Positions 25,932 to 34,772 of a stretch of 64,000 bases of DNA are shown piece by piece; the first letter of the stretch is position 1, and every line of letters begins with the position of its first letter. The DNA is from an uncultured Lachnospiraceae bacterium (GTDB lineage: Bacteria > Bacillota > Clostridia > Lachnospirales > Lachnospiraceae). The stretch is from contig CAMWFQ010000002.1 in the NCBI GenBank assembly GCA_947173495.1, positions 186,001-250,000 on the forward strand, in the 5' to 3' direction. The notes below the pieces were generated by a model. The model was not told the DNA's origin. It ran no database searches and saw only the letters and a list, made by a program, of their open reading frames with translations. Made by a program: the position numbers and the translations under genes.

Positions 25932-26410
25932 TTTATCAAGCAGGACGATAAGCCGGGTTATGTCGTTGAATGATCATCTATCTTGGACTGTCGTCGCCGA
26001 CAGCCTCCAGCGACCTACCTGAAAGCTCGCCGGGCCGGCTGCAGACGCTTTCTGTTTGGTCTTGCTTCGGATGGGGTTTACATGTGCCCTGCCCGTTACC
26101 GTGCAGGCGGTAGTCTCTTACGCTGCCTTTCCACCCTTACCAATCGAGTAGAGGAATGTACTTCTCCACTACTCGCGCGCGGCCCGCATGCTGCTTCAGC
26201 AGCAAACTTCCTTTTGCGGGCCTGCGCACAGGAAAAACAAACATACGTCTGTTTTTCCTGAAAAATCTGCTGTGGCAGATTTCGGCGGTTTATTTCTGTT
26301 GCACTGGCCTTGGAGTCGCCTCCACCGGACGTTATCCGGCATCCTGCCCTGTGAAGCCCGGACTTTCCTCAGCTGCCAAAAGCAGCCGCGATCATTTGTC
26401 CTACTTGATT
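25932..26410 (-). ncRNA. rnpB: RNase P RNA (type A) with expanded P12 region
   Basis: Catalytic RNA that matures tRNA 5' ends. Minus-strand landmarks: P1 arms (26398-26408 with 25936-25946), GAGGAAAGTCCGGGCT, GGCCAGTGCAACAGAAA, GGTAAGGGTGGAAAGGC, GTAAGAGACTACCG and the 3' signature CATAACCCGGCTTA. Between CCGCC and GGTAAGGG, where P12 normally sits, about 138 nt (26145-26282) fold as four hairpins, two of which match a hairpin repeat found elsewhere in the window. No promoter was recognised directly upstream. Confidence 0.95.
26145..26282 (-). repeat. Hairpin repeat B inside rnpB (P12 expansion)
   Basis: Plus-strand order: CGAGTAG stem with loop containing GAATGTACTTCTC (26145-26175); GGCCCGCA stem enclosing TGCTGC-TTCA-GCAGCA and AACTTC (26181-26222); TGCGCA; an 11-bp stem over ACATACGT (26229-26260); and AAATCTGC-TGTG-GCAGATTT (26263-26282). 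The second unit has the same architecture as the copy at 48640. Confidence 0.8.
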
Positions 26411-26423
26411 TCTGTTAAGCAGA

Positions 26424-26482
26424 CAGGGGAACTCTCGTCTTCCCTGCCCGCGCACCACATGCTGCGTCAGCAGCCATATGCA
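26424..26482. repeat. Hairpin repeat B, copy next to rnpB 5' end
   Basis: CAGGG/CCCTG stem with a 13-nt loop, then GCGCA and a TGCTGC-GTCA-GCAGC hairpin flanked by ATATGC. It fills most of the gap between the nucleoside kinase stop and rnpB, where the rnpB promoter would be expected. Confidence 0.6.
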
Positions 26483-26508
26483 CTCTGGGGATAAAGCGCT
26501 GCAGCTCC

Positions 26509-28161
26509 TCACACGTCGAAGCAGCTTCCTCCGATAAACTCTCTGCATATGGAATTGGCGGGTACATTTCTGCTGTCGATTCCCTGGAAATACTCAAGGA
26601 ATTTGAGAAGCCTTTTTGCCTCGTAATATTCCGGCTCATCCTTCTCGATTCCAAACAGAAGCGGTTCCACATACTGTTTCAGCACCGCCAGCTCATAAAT
26701 GAGCACAGAGTTGAACATCTCATCGGCGCTTTCCTGATAAGGAAAGATATAATTTTCCTCTCCTCTTCTCACAGAAGGCCACATTGCTATGGTACTTCTC
26801 GCGCTGTTTCCCCGGGTTCTTGCATCCCGGACGATCCTGCGGAGAAGACGTCCATCCGTGGTGGGAATCCTGTTGTGATCATCTATATTCAGGCTGGTAA
26901 GCGCGCTGATATAGATCTTAAACTTGCTTTCATCCGGCATGGAATAGGTAGTAGCCGGATTGAGTCCATGGATCCCTTCGATCACCAGCACATCCTCAGG
27001 TCCGAGCTTTTTGTAATTGCCATGGTATTCCCGCTTGCCCAGCTTAAAATTATACTGGGGAAGCTCTACCTCTTCGCCTGCAAGAAGCCTGTTCATATCG
27101 TCGTTAAACAGTTTCAGGTCAATTGCCTCAAGACATTCGTAATCGTATTCTCCCCTCTCGTCCCTGGGCGTATCCACTCTGTTGACAAAATAATTATCCA
27201 GGGCGATGGGATGGGGTTTCATTCCGCAGGCTCTGAGCTGAATGGAGAGCCTGTGGGAAAACGTAGTCTTTCCGGAAGAAGATGGTCCTGCAATCAATAC
27301 GAATTTAACATTCTCCCTGTCTGCAATCTGCTTTGCAATCTCACCGATTCTTCTTTCCTGAAGCGCCTCCTGAACCAGAAGCATTTCGCCGATCTGTCCG
27401 TCACGAATGGTATTGTTCAGATCTCCCACAGAATCAATTTCCATCCGCTCCCCCCAGCTGGTAGATGCCATAAGGGTGCCAAAGAGCTTTTCTCTGGGCT
27501 GAAAATAGTCGATCTTGGAGGGATCCTCACTTCCCGGCAGAAGCAGAAGAATCCCTTCTTCATAGCCCATAAGGTCAAAATATTTCAGGTATCCTGTGCT
27601 GGGAAGCATATATCCGTAATAATAGTCGTAAAAGCCATCCAGACAATAGATATTGACAAAAGAGCTTCTTCTGTAGCGGAACAGCTTCTCCTTATCGTAC
27701 ATTTTATACTTGTGGAAAATCTCCATGGCCTCGTCCTTGGGGTAGGACTTTTTGGTGATGGGCAAATCCCCGGCCACCATCTCATTCATCCTTTTCCCAA
27801 TCTGATCCACCTGCTGCTGTGTGAGCTTTTCCTCCATCCGGACACTGCAGTAGTATCCCTGACCAATGGCAAACTCTATTTTTACTTTACTGACCATTTC
27901 CCCCAGGACGTCATAAATGGCCTTGATCAGTATCATCAGCCCGGTCCGTACATACGTCTTATGTCCGATGGTATCGCGGATCGTCAAAAAGGAAAGTGTA
28001 CAGTCTTTCTCCGCCTTTTTGATCAGTTCTCTTACCTTTCCGTTCTCCTTCACCAGCCCGATCATATCTTTATACTCCGGCTGGTATTCTTCTGCAATCT
28101 CTCTGTAAGTTGTTCCGGAAGGATATTGTTTCGGAACACCATCAATTGTAATCGTTACCAT
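26509..28161 (-). CDS. Nucleoside (uridine-type) kinase with N-terminal TGS domain
   Basis: A 550-residue fusion. The N-terminus (VTITIDGVPKQYPSGTTYRE) is a TGS fold followed by a threonyl-tRNA-synthetase-like region (FAIGQGYYCSVRMEEKLTQQ). The C-terminal half is a uridine-kinase-type P-loop domain: VLIAGPSSSGKTTFSHRLSI, LDNYFVNRVDTPRDE and VLVIEGIHGLNPA. Such fusions are common in Clostridia; substrate is inferred. The ATG at 28161 with GGAGGAATGT upstream is used. It overlaps the trmK end by 20 nt. Confidence 0.9.
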   Translation of the reverse strand: MVTITIDGVPKQYPSGTTYREIAEEYQPEYKDMIGLVKENGKVRELIKKAEKDCTLSFLTIRDTIGHKTYVRTGLMILIKAIYDVLGEMVSKVKIEFAIGQGYYCSVRMEEKLTQQQVDQIGKRMNEMVAGDLPITKKSYPKDEAMEIFHKYKMYDKEKLFRYRRSSFVNIYCLDGFYDYYYGYMLPSTGYLKYFDLMGYEEGILLLLPGSEDPSKIDYFQPREKLFGTLMASTSWGERMEIDSVGDLNNTIRDGQIGEMLLVQEALQERRIGEIAKQIADRENVKFVLIAGPSSSGKTTFSHRLSIQLRACGMKPHPIALDNYFVNRVDTPRDERGEYDYECLEAIDLKLFNDDMNRLLAGEEVELPQYNFKLGKREYHGNYKKLGPEDVLVIEGIHGLNPATTYSMPDESKFKIYISALTSLNIDDHNRIPTTDGRLLRRIVRDARTRGNSARSTIAMWPSVRRGEENYIFPYQESADEMFNSVLIYELAVLKQYVEPLLFGIEKDEPEYYEAKRLLKFLEYFQGIDSRNVPANSICREFIGGSCFDV

Positions 28162-28954
28162 ACATTCCTCCACCATTGTCATTTTTACTGCAGATCAGAG
28201 CCGCCTGCCTGAGGAAGCCGAGCTCTTCTTCGAGCTCCTTCAGCCGTCTGTCTGCTCCCGGGCTCCCGTCTTCCTTTTTCAGCTTTTCTATCAGGCTCTC
28301 TCTGCTCCCCTTCTCCTTTGCCAGATACTGAAGAAGCACCGGATGCTTTTCCCGAAGCAGGATTGGACCGAACCAGTCCTCCAGCATCTGCCGCCTGACG
28401 CCCTCCTGTCCGTCCGTCCTCTCTCCCGTCTTCCTCTCCCGGTCTCCTGCCGTCTCCCGGAGTACCGCCCCGGGCCGGGCCTTAATAACCGGATAAAATT
28501 TTCCTTCCTCCAGTACCATGTCTTCCTGCAGGATCCTGTATCCCGCATCTCTCAGAAATTTCCGGAAATAAGCGATCTCTGACTGCGGCTGAAGGATCAG
28601 CTCCCGGAAATCTCCGCTTTTGGACGGATCCTTCTCAAGGATCCTCTGCATCAGCCGTCCTCCCATTCCCGCACAGATCAGTGTCTCCGCCTCCCCTTTC
28701 CGGTAAGCGGTAAGTCCGTCAGAAAGACGCAGGGTTATGTACGTCTCAAGTCCTGCCCTGCGAATATGCTCTCCGGCCCGTTCAAGGGGGCCCTTTCTGA
28801 TATCCATGGCAAGCACGCCGGGCGAAATTTTCTGCTGGATCAGATAGATGGGGATATAACCATGATCGCAGCCCACATCACAGACCCGCTTTCCCTGACT
28901 TACCATATCAGCCACTGCCTTCATTCTGGCAGATAAGCGCACTTTTCCTCTCAT
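28142..28954 (-). CDS. trmK: tRNA (adenine(22)-N1)-methyltransferase TrmK
   Basis: SAM-dependent enzyme methylating A22 of some bacterial tRNAs. The SAM site reads VCDVGCDHGYIPIYLI, followed by AMDIRKGPLERA, LRLSDGLTAY, LICAGMGGRLMQRIL and LILQPQSEIAYFRKFL, which are TrmK/YqfN features. The C-terminal segment is a charged coiled coil. The start overlaps the rpoD stop (TGATG), a strong sign of coupling. Confidence 0.93.
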   Translation of the reverse strand: MRGKVRLSARMKAVADMVSQGKRVCDVGCDHGYIPIYLIQQKISPGVLAMDIRKGPLERAGEHIRRAGLETYITLRLSDGLTAYRKGEAETLICAGMGGRLMQRILEKDPSKSGDFRELILQPQSEIAYFRKFLRDAGYRILQEDMVLEEGKFYPVIKARPGAVLRETAGDRERKTGERTDGQEGVRRQMLEDWFGPILLREKHPVLLQYLAKEKGSRESLIEKLKKEDGSPGADRRLKELEEELGFLRQAALICSKNDNGGGMYGNDYN

Positions 28955-30180
28955 CAGTCCAGGTAATCCTTTAATTTTCTGCTCCTGCTGGGATGCCGGA
29001 GTTTTCTTAACGCCTTTGCCTCGATCTGGCGGATTCTCTCTCTCGTCACGTTAAATTCTTTTCCCACCTCCTCCAGGGTTCTGGCACGGCCATCATCTAA
29101 TCCAAAACGAAGGCGGAGCACCTTCTGCTCCCTCTCCGTAAGGGTCCCGAGCACCTCCACCAGCTGCTCCTTCAGCAGGGTAAAAGCTGCGGCGTCAGCA
29201 GGAACCGGCACGTTATCATCCTGGATAAAGTCCCCCAGATGAGAATCCTCTTCCTCACCGATAGGCGTTTCCAGAGAAACCGGCTCCTGGGATATTTTCA
29301 GGATTTCCCGGACCCGCTCCACAGGCAGATTCATTTCTTCCGCGATTTCCTCCGGCGTAGGTTCGCGTCCCAGCTCCTGGAGAAGCTGTCTGCTGACACG
29401 GATCAGTTTGTTGATGGTTTCCACCATATGGACAGGGATCCGTATGGTTCTCGCCTGGTCTGCAATCGCTCTCGTGATTGCCTGACGAATCCACCAGGTA
29501 GCATAAGTGGAAAACTTATATCCCTTACGGTAATCAAACTTTTCCACTGCCTTGATCAATCCCAGATTTCCTTCCTGGATCAGATCCAGAAACAGCATCC
29601 CGCGTCCTACATATCGTTTGGCAATACTCACCACCAGACGTAAGTTTGCCTCCGCCAGACGTTTCTTTGCCTCATCCCCGGCAGCAAGATCTGCTTTCAG
29701 AGCGTTTATCTCATTCGCATACTCTTCCTCCTCTGCAGGGTCCGCCTCCACCGCTTTCTTTTCCAGAAGAGCAATTTTTTCCCTGGCTACAATGCCCACT
29801 TCCATCTTCTGAGCGAGATCGATCTCTTCCTCCGCTGTAAGAAGCGGAACCTTCCCGATCTCTTTTAAATACATTCTCACCGGATCCTCAATGCTGATCC
29901 CATCGGGAACAGAAAGGTCGATGTTCTCCACATCCACCTCGTCCTCCTCGGTCAGGATGATCTCCTCCTCATCCACCTCGTCTTCTTCGGTAATACGCAG
30001 GACGTCCACACTGTTCTGCTCAAGGCTTTCCAGTATTTTATCAAACTGTTCTTCTCCCAATGGAATATCAGCAAAATAGTCGACTATTTCCTGATATTCC
30101 AAAACGTTCTTTTTCTTCCTGGCAATGGCCAGAAGTCCTGCCAACTTCTCGTCAAACTTTGCCTGTGTGTTTTCTTCCAT
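28954..30180 (-). CDS. rpoD: Primary RNA polymerase sigma factor SigA (RpoD)
   Basis: Housekeeping sigma factor, 408 residues. Region 1.2 ([20 protein letters not shown]), region 2 ([60 protein letters not shown]), region 3 ([20 protein letters not shown]) and region 4 ([40 protein letters not shown]) are all intact. N-terminal region 1.1 carries an acidic run, as usual in Clostridia. It follows dnaG in the classic order. Confidence 0.98.
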   Translation of the reverse strand: MEENTQAKFDEKLAGLLAIARKKKNVLEYQEIVDYFADIPLGEEQFDKILESLEQNSVDVLRITEEDEVDEEEIILTEEDEVDVENIDLSVPDGISIEDPVRMYLKEIGKVPLLTAEEEIDLAQKMEVGIVAREKIALLEKKAVEADPAEEEEYANEINALKADLAAGDEAKKRLAEANLRLVVSIAKRYVGRGMLFLDLIQEGNLGLIKAVEKFDYRKGYKFSTYATWWIRQAITRAIADQARTIRIPVHMVETINKLIRVSRQLLQELGREPTPEEIAEEMNLPVERVREILKISQEPVSLETPIGEEEDSHLGDFIQDDNVPVPADAAAFTLLKEQLVEVLGTLTEREQKVLRLRFGLDDGRARTLEEVGKEFNVTRERIRQIEAKALRKLRHPSRSRKLKDYLD

Positions 30181-30267
30181 TCCGGTTTTCCGTCCTTCCT
30201 AATATTTATAAGCACCGCAACCGTTCAGAGCCGGCTGAACAGTTACTAAACATTACCATTATTGGCC

Positions 30268-32040
30268 TTAATCCAGCGAAATATGCGTTTTGCTAAGTTC
30301 TTCCAGCGCTTTTTTGCCCTCTATTACCCTGCTTAGCGCAGACAGATCGTTTCCCAGCCCCGCGCTCAGAGATTCAAGACTGTTTCGCTTCACCGTCACA
30401 AGAATATCATGAAATGCTTTTTCCTGCTCTGCTTTTGTCTGCAGCTGTATCAATTTCGTATGAAAAACACCGGCGGCCTCCCGCTGTTCATCCTCCTGCG
30501 TAAAAAGGCTGATCAGCGCTGCCGGATTTAACTCCTCTCTTTCCAGTTCCCCAAAAAGTCCTTCCGCGATCTTTCGGTAGAGCTCATCCGTGAAATCATC
30601 CGGAGAGATATATTTTTTTATTTTCTTATATACCGCCGGTTCCTCCACCAGCCAGGTAAGCAGGAGCTTCTGCGCCTTCTTTCTGCCTTCGTCAGGAGCG
30701 CTTTTTTCCCGGATACCCGATTTTGGCCGCACCGGCGGCGCTGCAAATCCGGTTTTTGCCGCATAGGAACGAACCAGCTTCCGGAGATTTTCAAAGCCTA
30801 TATGATATTTATCCGCCACTGCTTCGATATAGTTTTCACGCTCCACTTCCTCCGAAAAGCCGCACAGCCTCCGGGCAATTTCACGGTGAAAGAGTGTTTT
30901 GGATTCCGGATCGCTCAGATCATACTCCCTCTGCAGCATTCTGATCTCAAAGAAAAAGCTGTTCTCCGCCTGCCTGATCCTTTCCTCAAAGGCAGCCTGT
31001 CCCCGGTTTTTCAGAAATTCATCCGGATCCTTGTATGGTTCCAGATTTAATACCTTTCCGCTAAGGCCTGCCTCCTTCAAAATCCCAATGGCGCGAAGGG
31101 CAGCCTTCACGCCCGCGCCATCGCTGTCATAGGCCAGAATCACCTCCTGCGCATAACGTCTGAGCAGATTGGCCTGTCCTTCCGTAAATGCGGTTCCCAG
31201 AGAGGCTGCCGCCTGTGTAAAACCTGCCTGATGCATGGAAATCACATCCATATATCCTTCGCACAGGATGATATTGCCTTTTCTGGATGTCCGGGCAAAA
31301 TTCAGCCCGTAAAGATTCCTGCTCTTGTCAAAAATCTGGGTTTCCGGAGAATTCAGATATTTGGGTTTCGCATCTCCCATGACGCGTCCTCCAAAGCCTA
31401 TCACCCGGTGATTGCTGTCCTGAATGGGGAACATGACCCTGTTCCAGAATTTATCATGAATTCCGTGCTTTTCATCAAAAGCGGCAAGCCCTGCCTCCTG
31501 AATCAGACGGTCCTCATACCCCTTTCTTTTTAAGTAAACGGTAAGATCATCCCCTGTCATGTTTGCAAAGCCAAGGCCGAACCGGTGAATGGTCTCATCC
31601 GACAGCTCTCTTTTTTTGAGATACTGATAGCCTGCCTGTCCACTCTTTCCCCGGAGCTGGTAATAAAAATATTTTGCCGCTTCTTTGTTGATCTCCAGAA
31701 GCTTTGCTCTTTTATTGTCCTTCTCCCTTGCTTCCCTGCTGTCCGTCTCCTCCGGCAGGCTTACCCCCGCCCGCTGTGCCAGGGCCTTGATGGCTTCCTG
31801 AAAGGAATAGTTCTCATATTCCATGAGAAAGGTAAATACATTTCCCCCCGCCCCGCATCCAAAGCAATAAAAGATCTGCTTACCCGGAGATACGGAAAAG
31901 GATGGGGATTTCTCACTGTGGAAAGGACACAGGCCGAAGTAATTGTTTCCCTTCCTCTGCATCTTCACATATCCTGATATGACTTCCACAATATCGTTTT
32001 TCGCCCGTATCTCTTCCACTAATTCATCAGGATAATACAT
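30268..32040 (-). CDS. dnaG: DNA primase DnaG
   Basis: Primase making RNA primers at the replication fork. The N-terminal zinc finger (CPFHSEKSPSFSV..FYCFGCGAGG), the catalytic Toprim region (ILCEGYMDVISMHQAGF, ILAYDSDGAGVKAA) and the DnaB-interacting C-terminal region are present in 590 residues. The start at 32040 has GGGAGA upstream. It lies between dgt and rpoD. Confidence 0.98.
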   Translation of the reverse strand: MYYPDELVEEIRAKNDIVEVISGYVKMQRKGNNYFGLCPFHSEKSPSFSVSPGKQIFYCFGCGAGGNVFTFLMEYENYSFQEAIKALAQRAGVSLPEETDSREAREKDNKRAKLLEINKEAAKYFYYQLRGKSGQAGYQYLKKRELSDETIHRFGLGFANMTGDDLTVYLKRKGYEDRLIQEAGLAAFDEKHGIHDKFWNRVMFPIQDSNHRVIGFGGRVMGDAKPKYLNSPETQIFDKSRNLYGLNFARTSRKGNIILCEGYMDVISMHQAGFTQAAASLGTAFTEGQANLLRRYAQEVILAYDSDGAGVKAALRAIGILKEAGLSGKVLNLEPYKDPDEFLKNRGQAAFEERIRQAENSFFFEIRMLQREYDLSDPESKTLFHREIARRLCGFSEEVERENYIEAVADKYHIGFENLRKLVRSYAAKTGFAAPPVRPKSGIREKSAPDEGRKKAQKLLLTWLVEEPAVYKKIKKYISPDDFTDELYRKIAEGLFGELEREELNPAALISLFTQEDEQREAAGVFHTKLIQLQTKAEQEKAFHDILVTVKRNSLESLSAGLGNDLSALSRVIEGKKALEELSKTHISLD

Positions 32041-32103
32041 CGTAAATCTCCCACGCTTTGTATAGGAAACGACATTAATCGTTTCCGTTCACAGTACCTC
32101 TTT

Positions 32104-33108
32104 TTACCCGTTCCACGACCTGGGAATATAGATTTCCTCATACTTGGCTATGGCAAAGCGGTCCGTCATGGAACCTATATAATCGCACACAACTCTCTCT
32201 TTCGCTTCCCCCGTCTCCGCCAGCTTTTGAAAGTCCTTTGGCAGAAGATCGAAATGCCTGCAGTAATATTGATACAGCGTCTGTATCAGCGTCTGAGCCT
32301 TTTTCTCCTCTCTTTTGGCTTCCTGATTCTGATAGACCCTTTCAAACATAAACTGCCGCAGTTTCTTTAACGCCTCCGCCACCGGCTCCGACATCCGGAT
32401 TTCATCCTTACCATAACTGGTGCTGACCAGATCATGGATAAAGTGATCCAGTCTCTCTCCCGTGGTATGTCCGATCACTTCACAGATCTCCTCCGGTACG
32501 TCTGATTCCTTCAGGATTCCTGCCCGGAGGGAATCGTCCATGTCGTGATGAATATAAGCGATCTTATCTGAAAAACGGACGATTTTTCCCTCTAAGGTAG
32601 CCGGCATCCCCCTGGTCTGATGATTCACGATACCATTACGTACCTCCCACGTAAGATTCAGTCCTGCTCCGCTCTTTTCCAGAAGATCCACCACCCTTAC
32701 GCTCTGTCTGCTGTGGCTGAATCCGTAAGGACAGACCTCATTTAAAGCCCTCTCTCCTGAGTGGCCAAAGGGCGTATGGCCCAGGTCGTGTCCCAGCGCA
32801 ATGGCTTCCACCAGATCCTCATTCATCCGAAGCGCCTTGGCTATGGTCCTGGCATTCTGGGATACTTCAAGGGTATGCGTCATCCTGGTCCGGTAATGAT
32901 CCCCTCTGGGAGATAAAAAAACCTGCGTTTTATCTTTCAGGCGCCTGAAAGACTTGGAGTGGAGGATCCTGTCTCTGTCTCTCTGATAGACAGGACGGAT
33001 ATCGCAGGGCTCCTCCTGCTTGAGACGCCCCCTGGAATCCCTGCTATGGGCAGCATAGGGACTTAAATATTCCATTTCAAGCTGTTCCAGATTTTCTCGT
33101 ATGTTCAT
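32104..33108 (-). CDS. dgt: Deoxyguanosinetriphosphate triphosphohydrolase-like protein
   Basis: HD-domain dNTPase of 334 residues. Motifs: RRLKDKTQVFLSPRGDHYRT, RMTHTLEVSQNARTIAK, and the HD site EAIALGHDLGHTPFGHSGER. The metal-binding aspartate is in IVRFSDKIAYIHHDMDD. It is the short Dgt class typical of Firmicutes, upstream of dnaG and probably cotranscribed with it. Confidence 0.94.
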   Translation of the reverse strand: MNIRENLEQLEMEYLSPYAAHSRDSRGRLKQEEPCDIRPVYQRDRDRILHSKSFRRLKDKTQVFLSPRGDHYRTRMTHTLEVSQNARTIAKALRMNEDLVEAIALGHDLGHTPFGHSGERALNEVCPYGFSHSRQSVRVVDLLEKSGAGLNLTWEVRNGIVNHQTRGMPATLEGKIVRFSDKIAYIHHDMDDSLRAGILKESDVPEEICEVIGHTTGERLDHFIHDLVSTSYGKDEIRMSEPVAEALKKLRQFMFERVYQNQEAKREEKKAQTLIQTLYQYYCRHFDLLPKDFQKLAETGEAKERVVCDYIGSMTDRFAIAKYEEIYIPRSWNG

Positions 33109-33234
33109 CTATTGACTCCCGGAGATATCTCCTTGTCTTTCTATTTATAATATTCGGTATAAAACAGGAAAATCCTTTTTGGATTTCAAGATTTGTCATC
33201 ATAATCTTCTGTAAGGAAAACACTTCTTTCTTTT

Positions 33235-33265
33235 TGTCTCACAGAATGTACTCTCCTGTGAGACA
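33235..33265. repeat. Hairpin with the repeat-B loop
   Basis: A perfect 10-bp stem (TGTCTCACAG with its complement) closes the loop AATGTACTCTC, close to the AATGTACTTCT loop of repeat B. No T run follows on either strand, so it is not an ordinary terminator. It lies between dgt and the oxidoreductase gene. Confidence 0.65.
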
Positions 33266-33360
33266 AAGAACAGGCGAAGCATCCGTCCGCCTGCTGCGAC
33301 ATATGCTCCGCCATCCTGCTTGTCTGATATCCGTCTTTTTCTGTCCTGAAGGACCTGCTG

Positions 33361-34560
33361 TTATCGTCTCATCCATGCTCCATTGGTAAAATCCGGAATG
33401 GCTACCGGCTGGCCGCCCATTGCAATAGACTGCTCTGTCAGCGGTGTAATGCACATCCAGGCCGCCATATCATACACGTCCACAGGCGCTTCGGAGCCTG
33501 TCTGAATAAATTTGACAAAATCACAGAAGGTCAGCCAGTCCATACCGTCGTGTCCCTCTTTCACTCCTTCTTCTATATATTTCTTCCAGACCGGGTGTTC
33601 GTATTTATCCCGATACTCCTCCACATTATTCCAGTGTTTACTCCATGTGAAATGATCCTCTGCATGTTCCTCGCCCTCAATGAACAGAGATTTGTTATCT
33701 TCCATATACATGCCCTTCGTTCCCTGAACGGTAAATCCTCTGGAATAGTACCTGGGGAGAGTGGTATCCAGGGTAAGAAGAATGGTTTCTCCGTTGGCAC
33801 AGGTTATAATGGTATTGACCACATCCGCCTGGTTAAAATCCACGTTATTTAACACCTGATCTTCCGGCTTTTTATCCCTGATATATTCTTTCAGCCCTGC
33901 AGCCTTCGACGCAACCGAAGTAAGCGTCAGCATCCGGTTTCCTCTGTTGATATGAAGGATCCTGGCAATAGGCCCCAGTTCATGGGTGGGATAGTTTTCC
34001 GCATTTCTGTGAATATAATTTTCCAGACGGTAATGACGGTTCTCTTTTCCAAATGCAACCTCTTCGCGCAGGTCATGCTTATAGCCGCCTTCACAGTGCA
34101 CAACCGTTCCCAGAACACCCTGTTCCGCCATGTTCAAAACCATCATTTCGTCACGGCCATAGACACAATTCTCCATCATCATTACCGGTACGCCTGTTTT
34201 CTCATATGTTTCCACCAGCTTCCAGCATTCCCGTACTGAATAGGCGCCGCCCACTTCACATCCCACGGGTTTACCGGCTTCCATTGCTTCTATACACAGA
34301 TCAACATGATGTTCCCATGATGTACAGAGAATAACGGCATCCACCTCCGGCATTGCCAGAACATCTCTGTAATCAGTGGTAACGGCAGGTCTTTTCTTTC
34401 CACTCTTTTCGATAATGTCCGCCGCTTTTTCGCAACGGTCGCTGTAGCTGTCGCATACCACCGCAAACTCTACATCCGGATGCTGTACGAAAACCATTTC
34501 CAGTAGTCCGCTTCCTCTTGCTCCCAGCCCAATCATTCCAACATGAATTTTATCCTTCAT
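33361..34560 (-). CDS. Gfo/Idh/MocA-family oxidoreductase, GH109-like
   Basis: A 399-residue NAD-binding protein: HVGMIGLGARGSGLLEMVF (dinucleotide site), VDAVILCTSWEHHVDLCIEA, EAGKPVGCEVGGAYSVRECW, and YPTHELGPIARILHINRGNR. The PTHxLGP motif and the C-terminal layout recall glycoside hydrolase family 109, which uses bound NAD+ to cleave GalNAc linkages. Activity is inferred. The ATG at 34560 is chosen; upstream in-frame sequence is leader repeat A. It closes the sugar ABC locus. Confidence 0.85.
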   Translation of the reverse strand: MKDKIHVGMIGLGARGSGLLEMVFVQHPDVEFAVVCDSYSDRCEKAADIIEKSGKKRPAVTTDYRDVLAMPEVDAVILCTSWEHHVDLCIEAMEAGKPVGCEVGGAYSVRECWKLVETYEKTGVPVMMMENCVYGRDEMMVLNMAEQGVLGTVVHCEGGYKHDLREEVAFGKENRHYRLENYIHRNAENYPTHELGPIARILHINRGNRMLTLTSVASKAAGLKEYIRDKKPEDQVLNNVDFNQADVVNTIITCANGETILLTLDTTLPRYYSRGFTVQGTKGMYMEDNKSLFIEGEEHAEDHFTWSKHWNNVEEYRDKYEHPVWKKYIEEGVKEGHDGMDWLTFCDFVKFIQTGSEAPVDVYDMAAWMCITPLTEQSIAMGGQPVAIPDFTNGAWMRR

Positions 34561-34630
34561 TTTTTTACACCATTTCTGCGCTGCTTTTGTGCATAACGAG
34601 TTTGTGGCAAGCAACGCGCAGACACAAATC
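34561..34630 (-). repeat. Leader repeat A, copy 4 (upstream of oxidoreductase)
   Basis: On the minus strand, TTTGTGTCTGCGC lies at the 5' side, ACTCGTTATG in the middle and GCGCAGAAATG at the 3' side, ending directly at the start codon. TCTGCGC and GCGCAGA can form the closing stem. Confidence 0.8.
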
Positions 34631-34686
34631 TCGTGATTGAAAACTTTAATTTTCAACCTTATATCCTCTTATTCAGCAATATTTCC

Positions 34687-34763
34687 AACTGTGCGGTTGC
34701 AATCCAATGACCTGTCTGCATGCCATTTATGGAGATGCAGACGGGGCGTCCAACCGCACAGTT
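34687..34763. repeat. Large nested hairpin between ABC operon and oxidoreductase
   Basis: A 13-bp perfect outer stem (AACTGTGCGGTTG at 34687-34699 with its complement at 34751-34763) encloses an 8-bp inner stem (GTCTGCAT with ATGCAGAC). There is no T run after it on the minus strand. It may stabilise or attenuate the upstream transcript. Confidence 0.75.
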
Positions 34764-34772
34764 AGTAATATT

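Noticed and set aside
26156..26494. Open frames of 76-112 codons on the plus strand over rnpB
   Set aside because: The DNA is explained by RNase P RNA and its hairpins; no ribosome sites or protein motifs.
26875..28212. 445-codon open frame opposite the nucleoside kinase
   Set aside because: Antisense to a conserved gene with clear P-loop motifs; no independent coding evidence.
33235..33265. Rho-independent terminator for the oxidoreductase gene
   Set aside because: The stem is strong but no T run follows on either strand.
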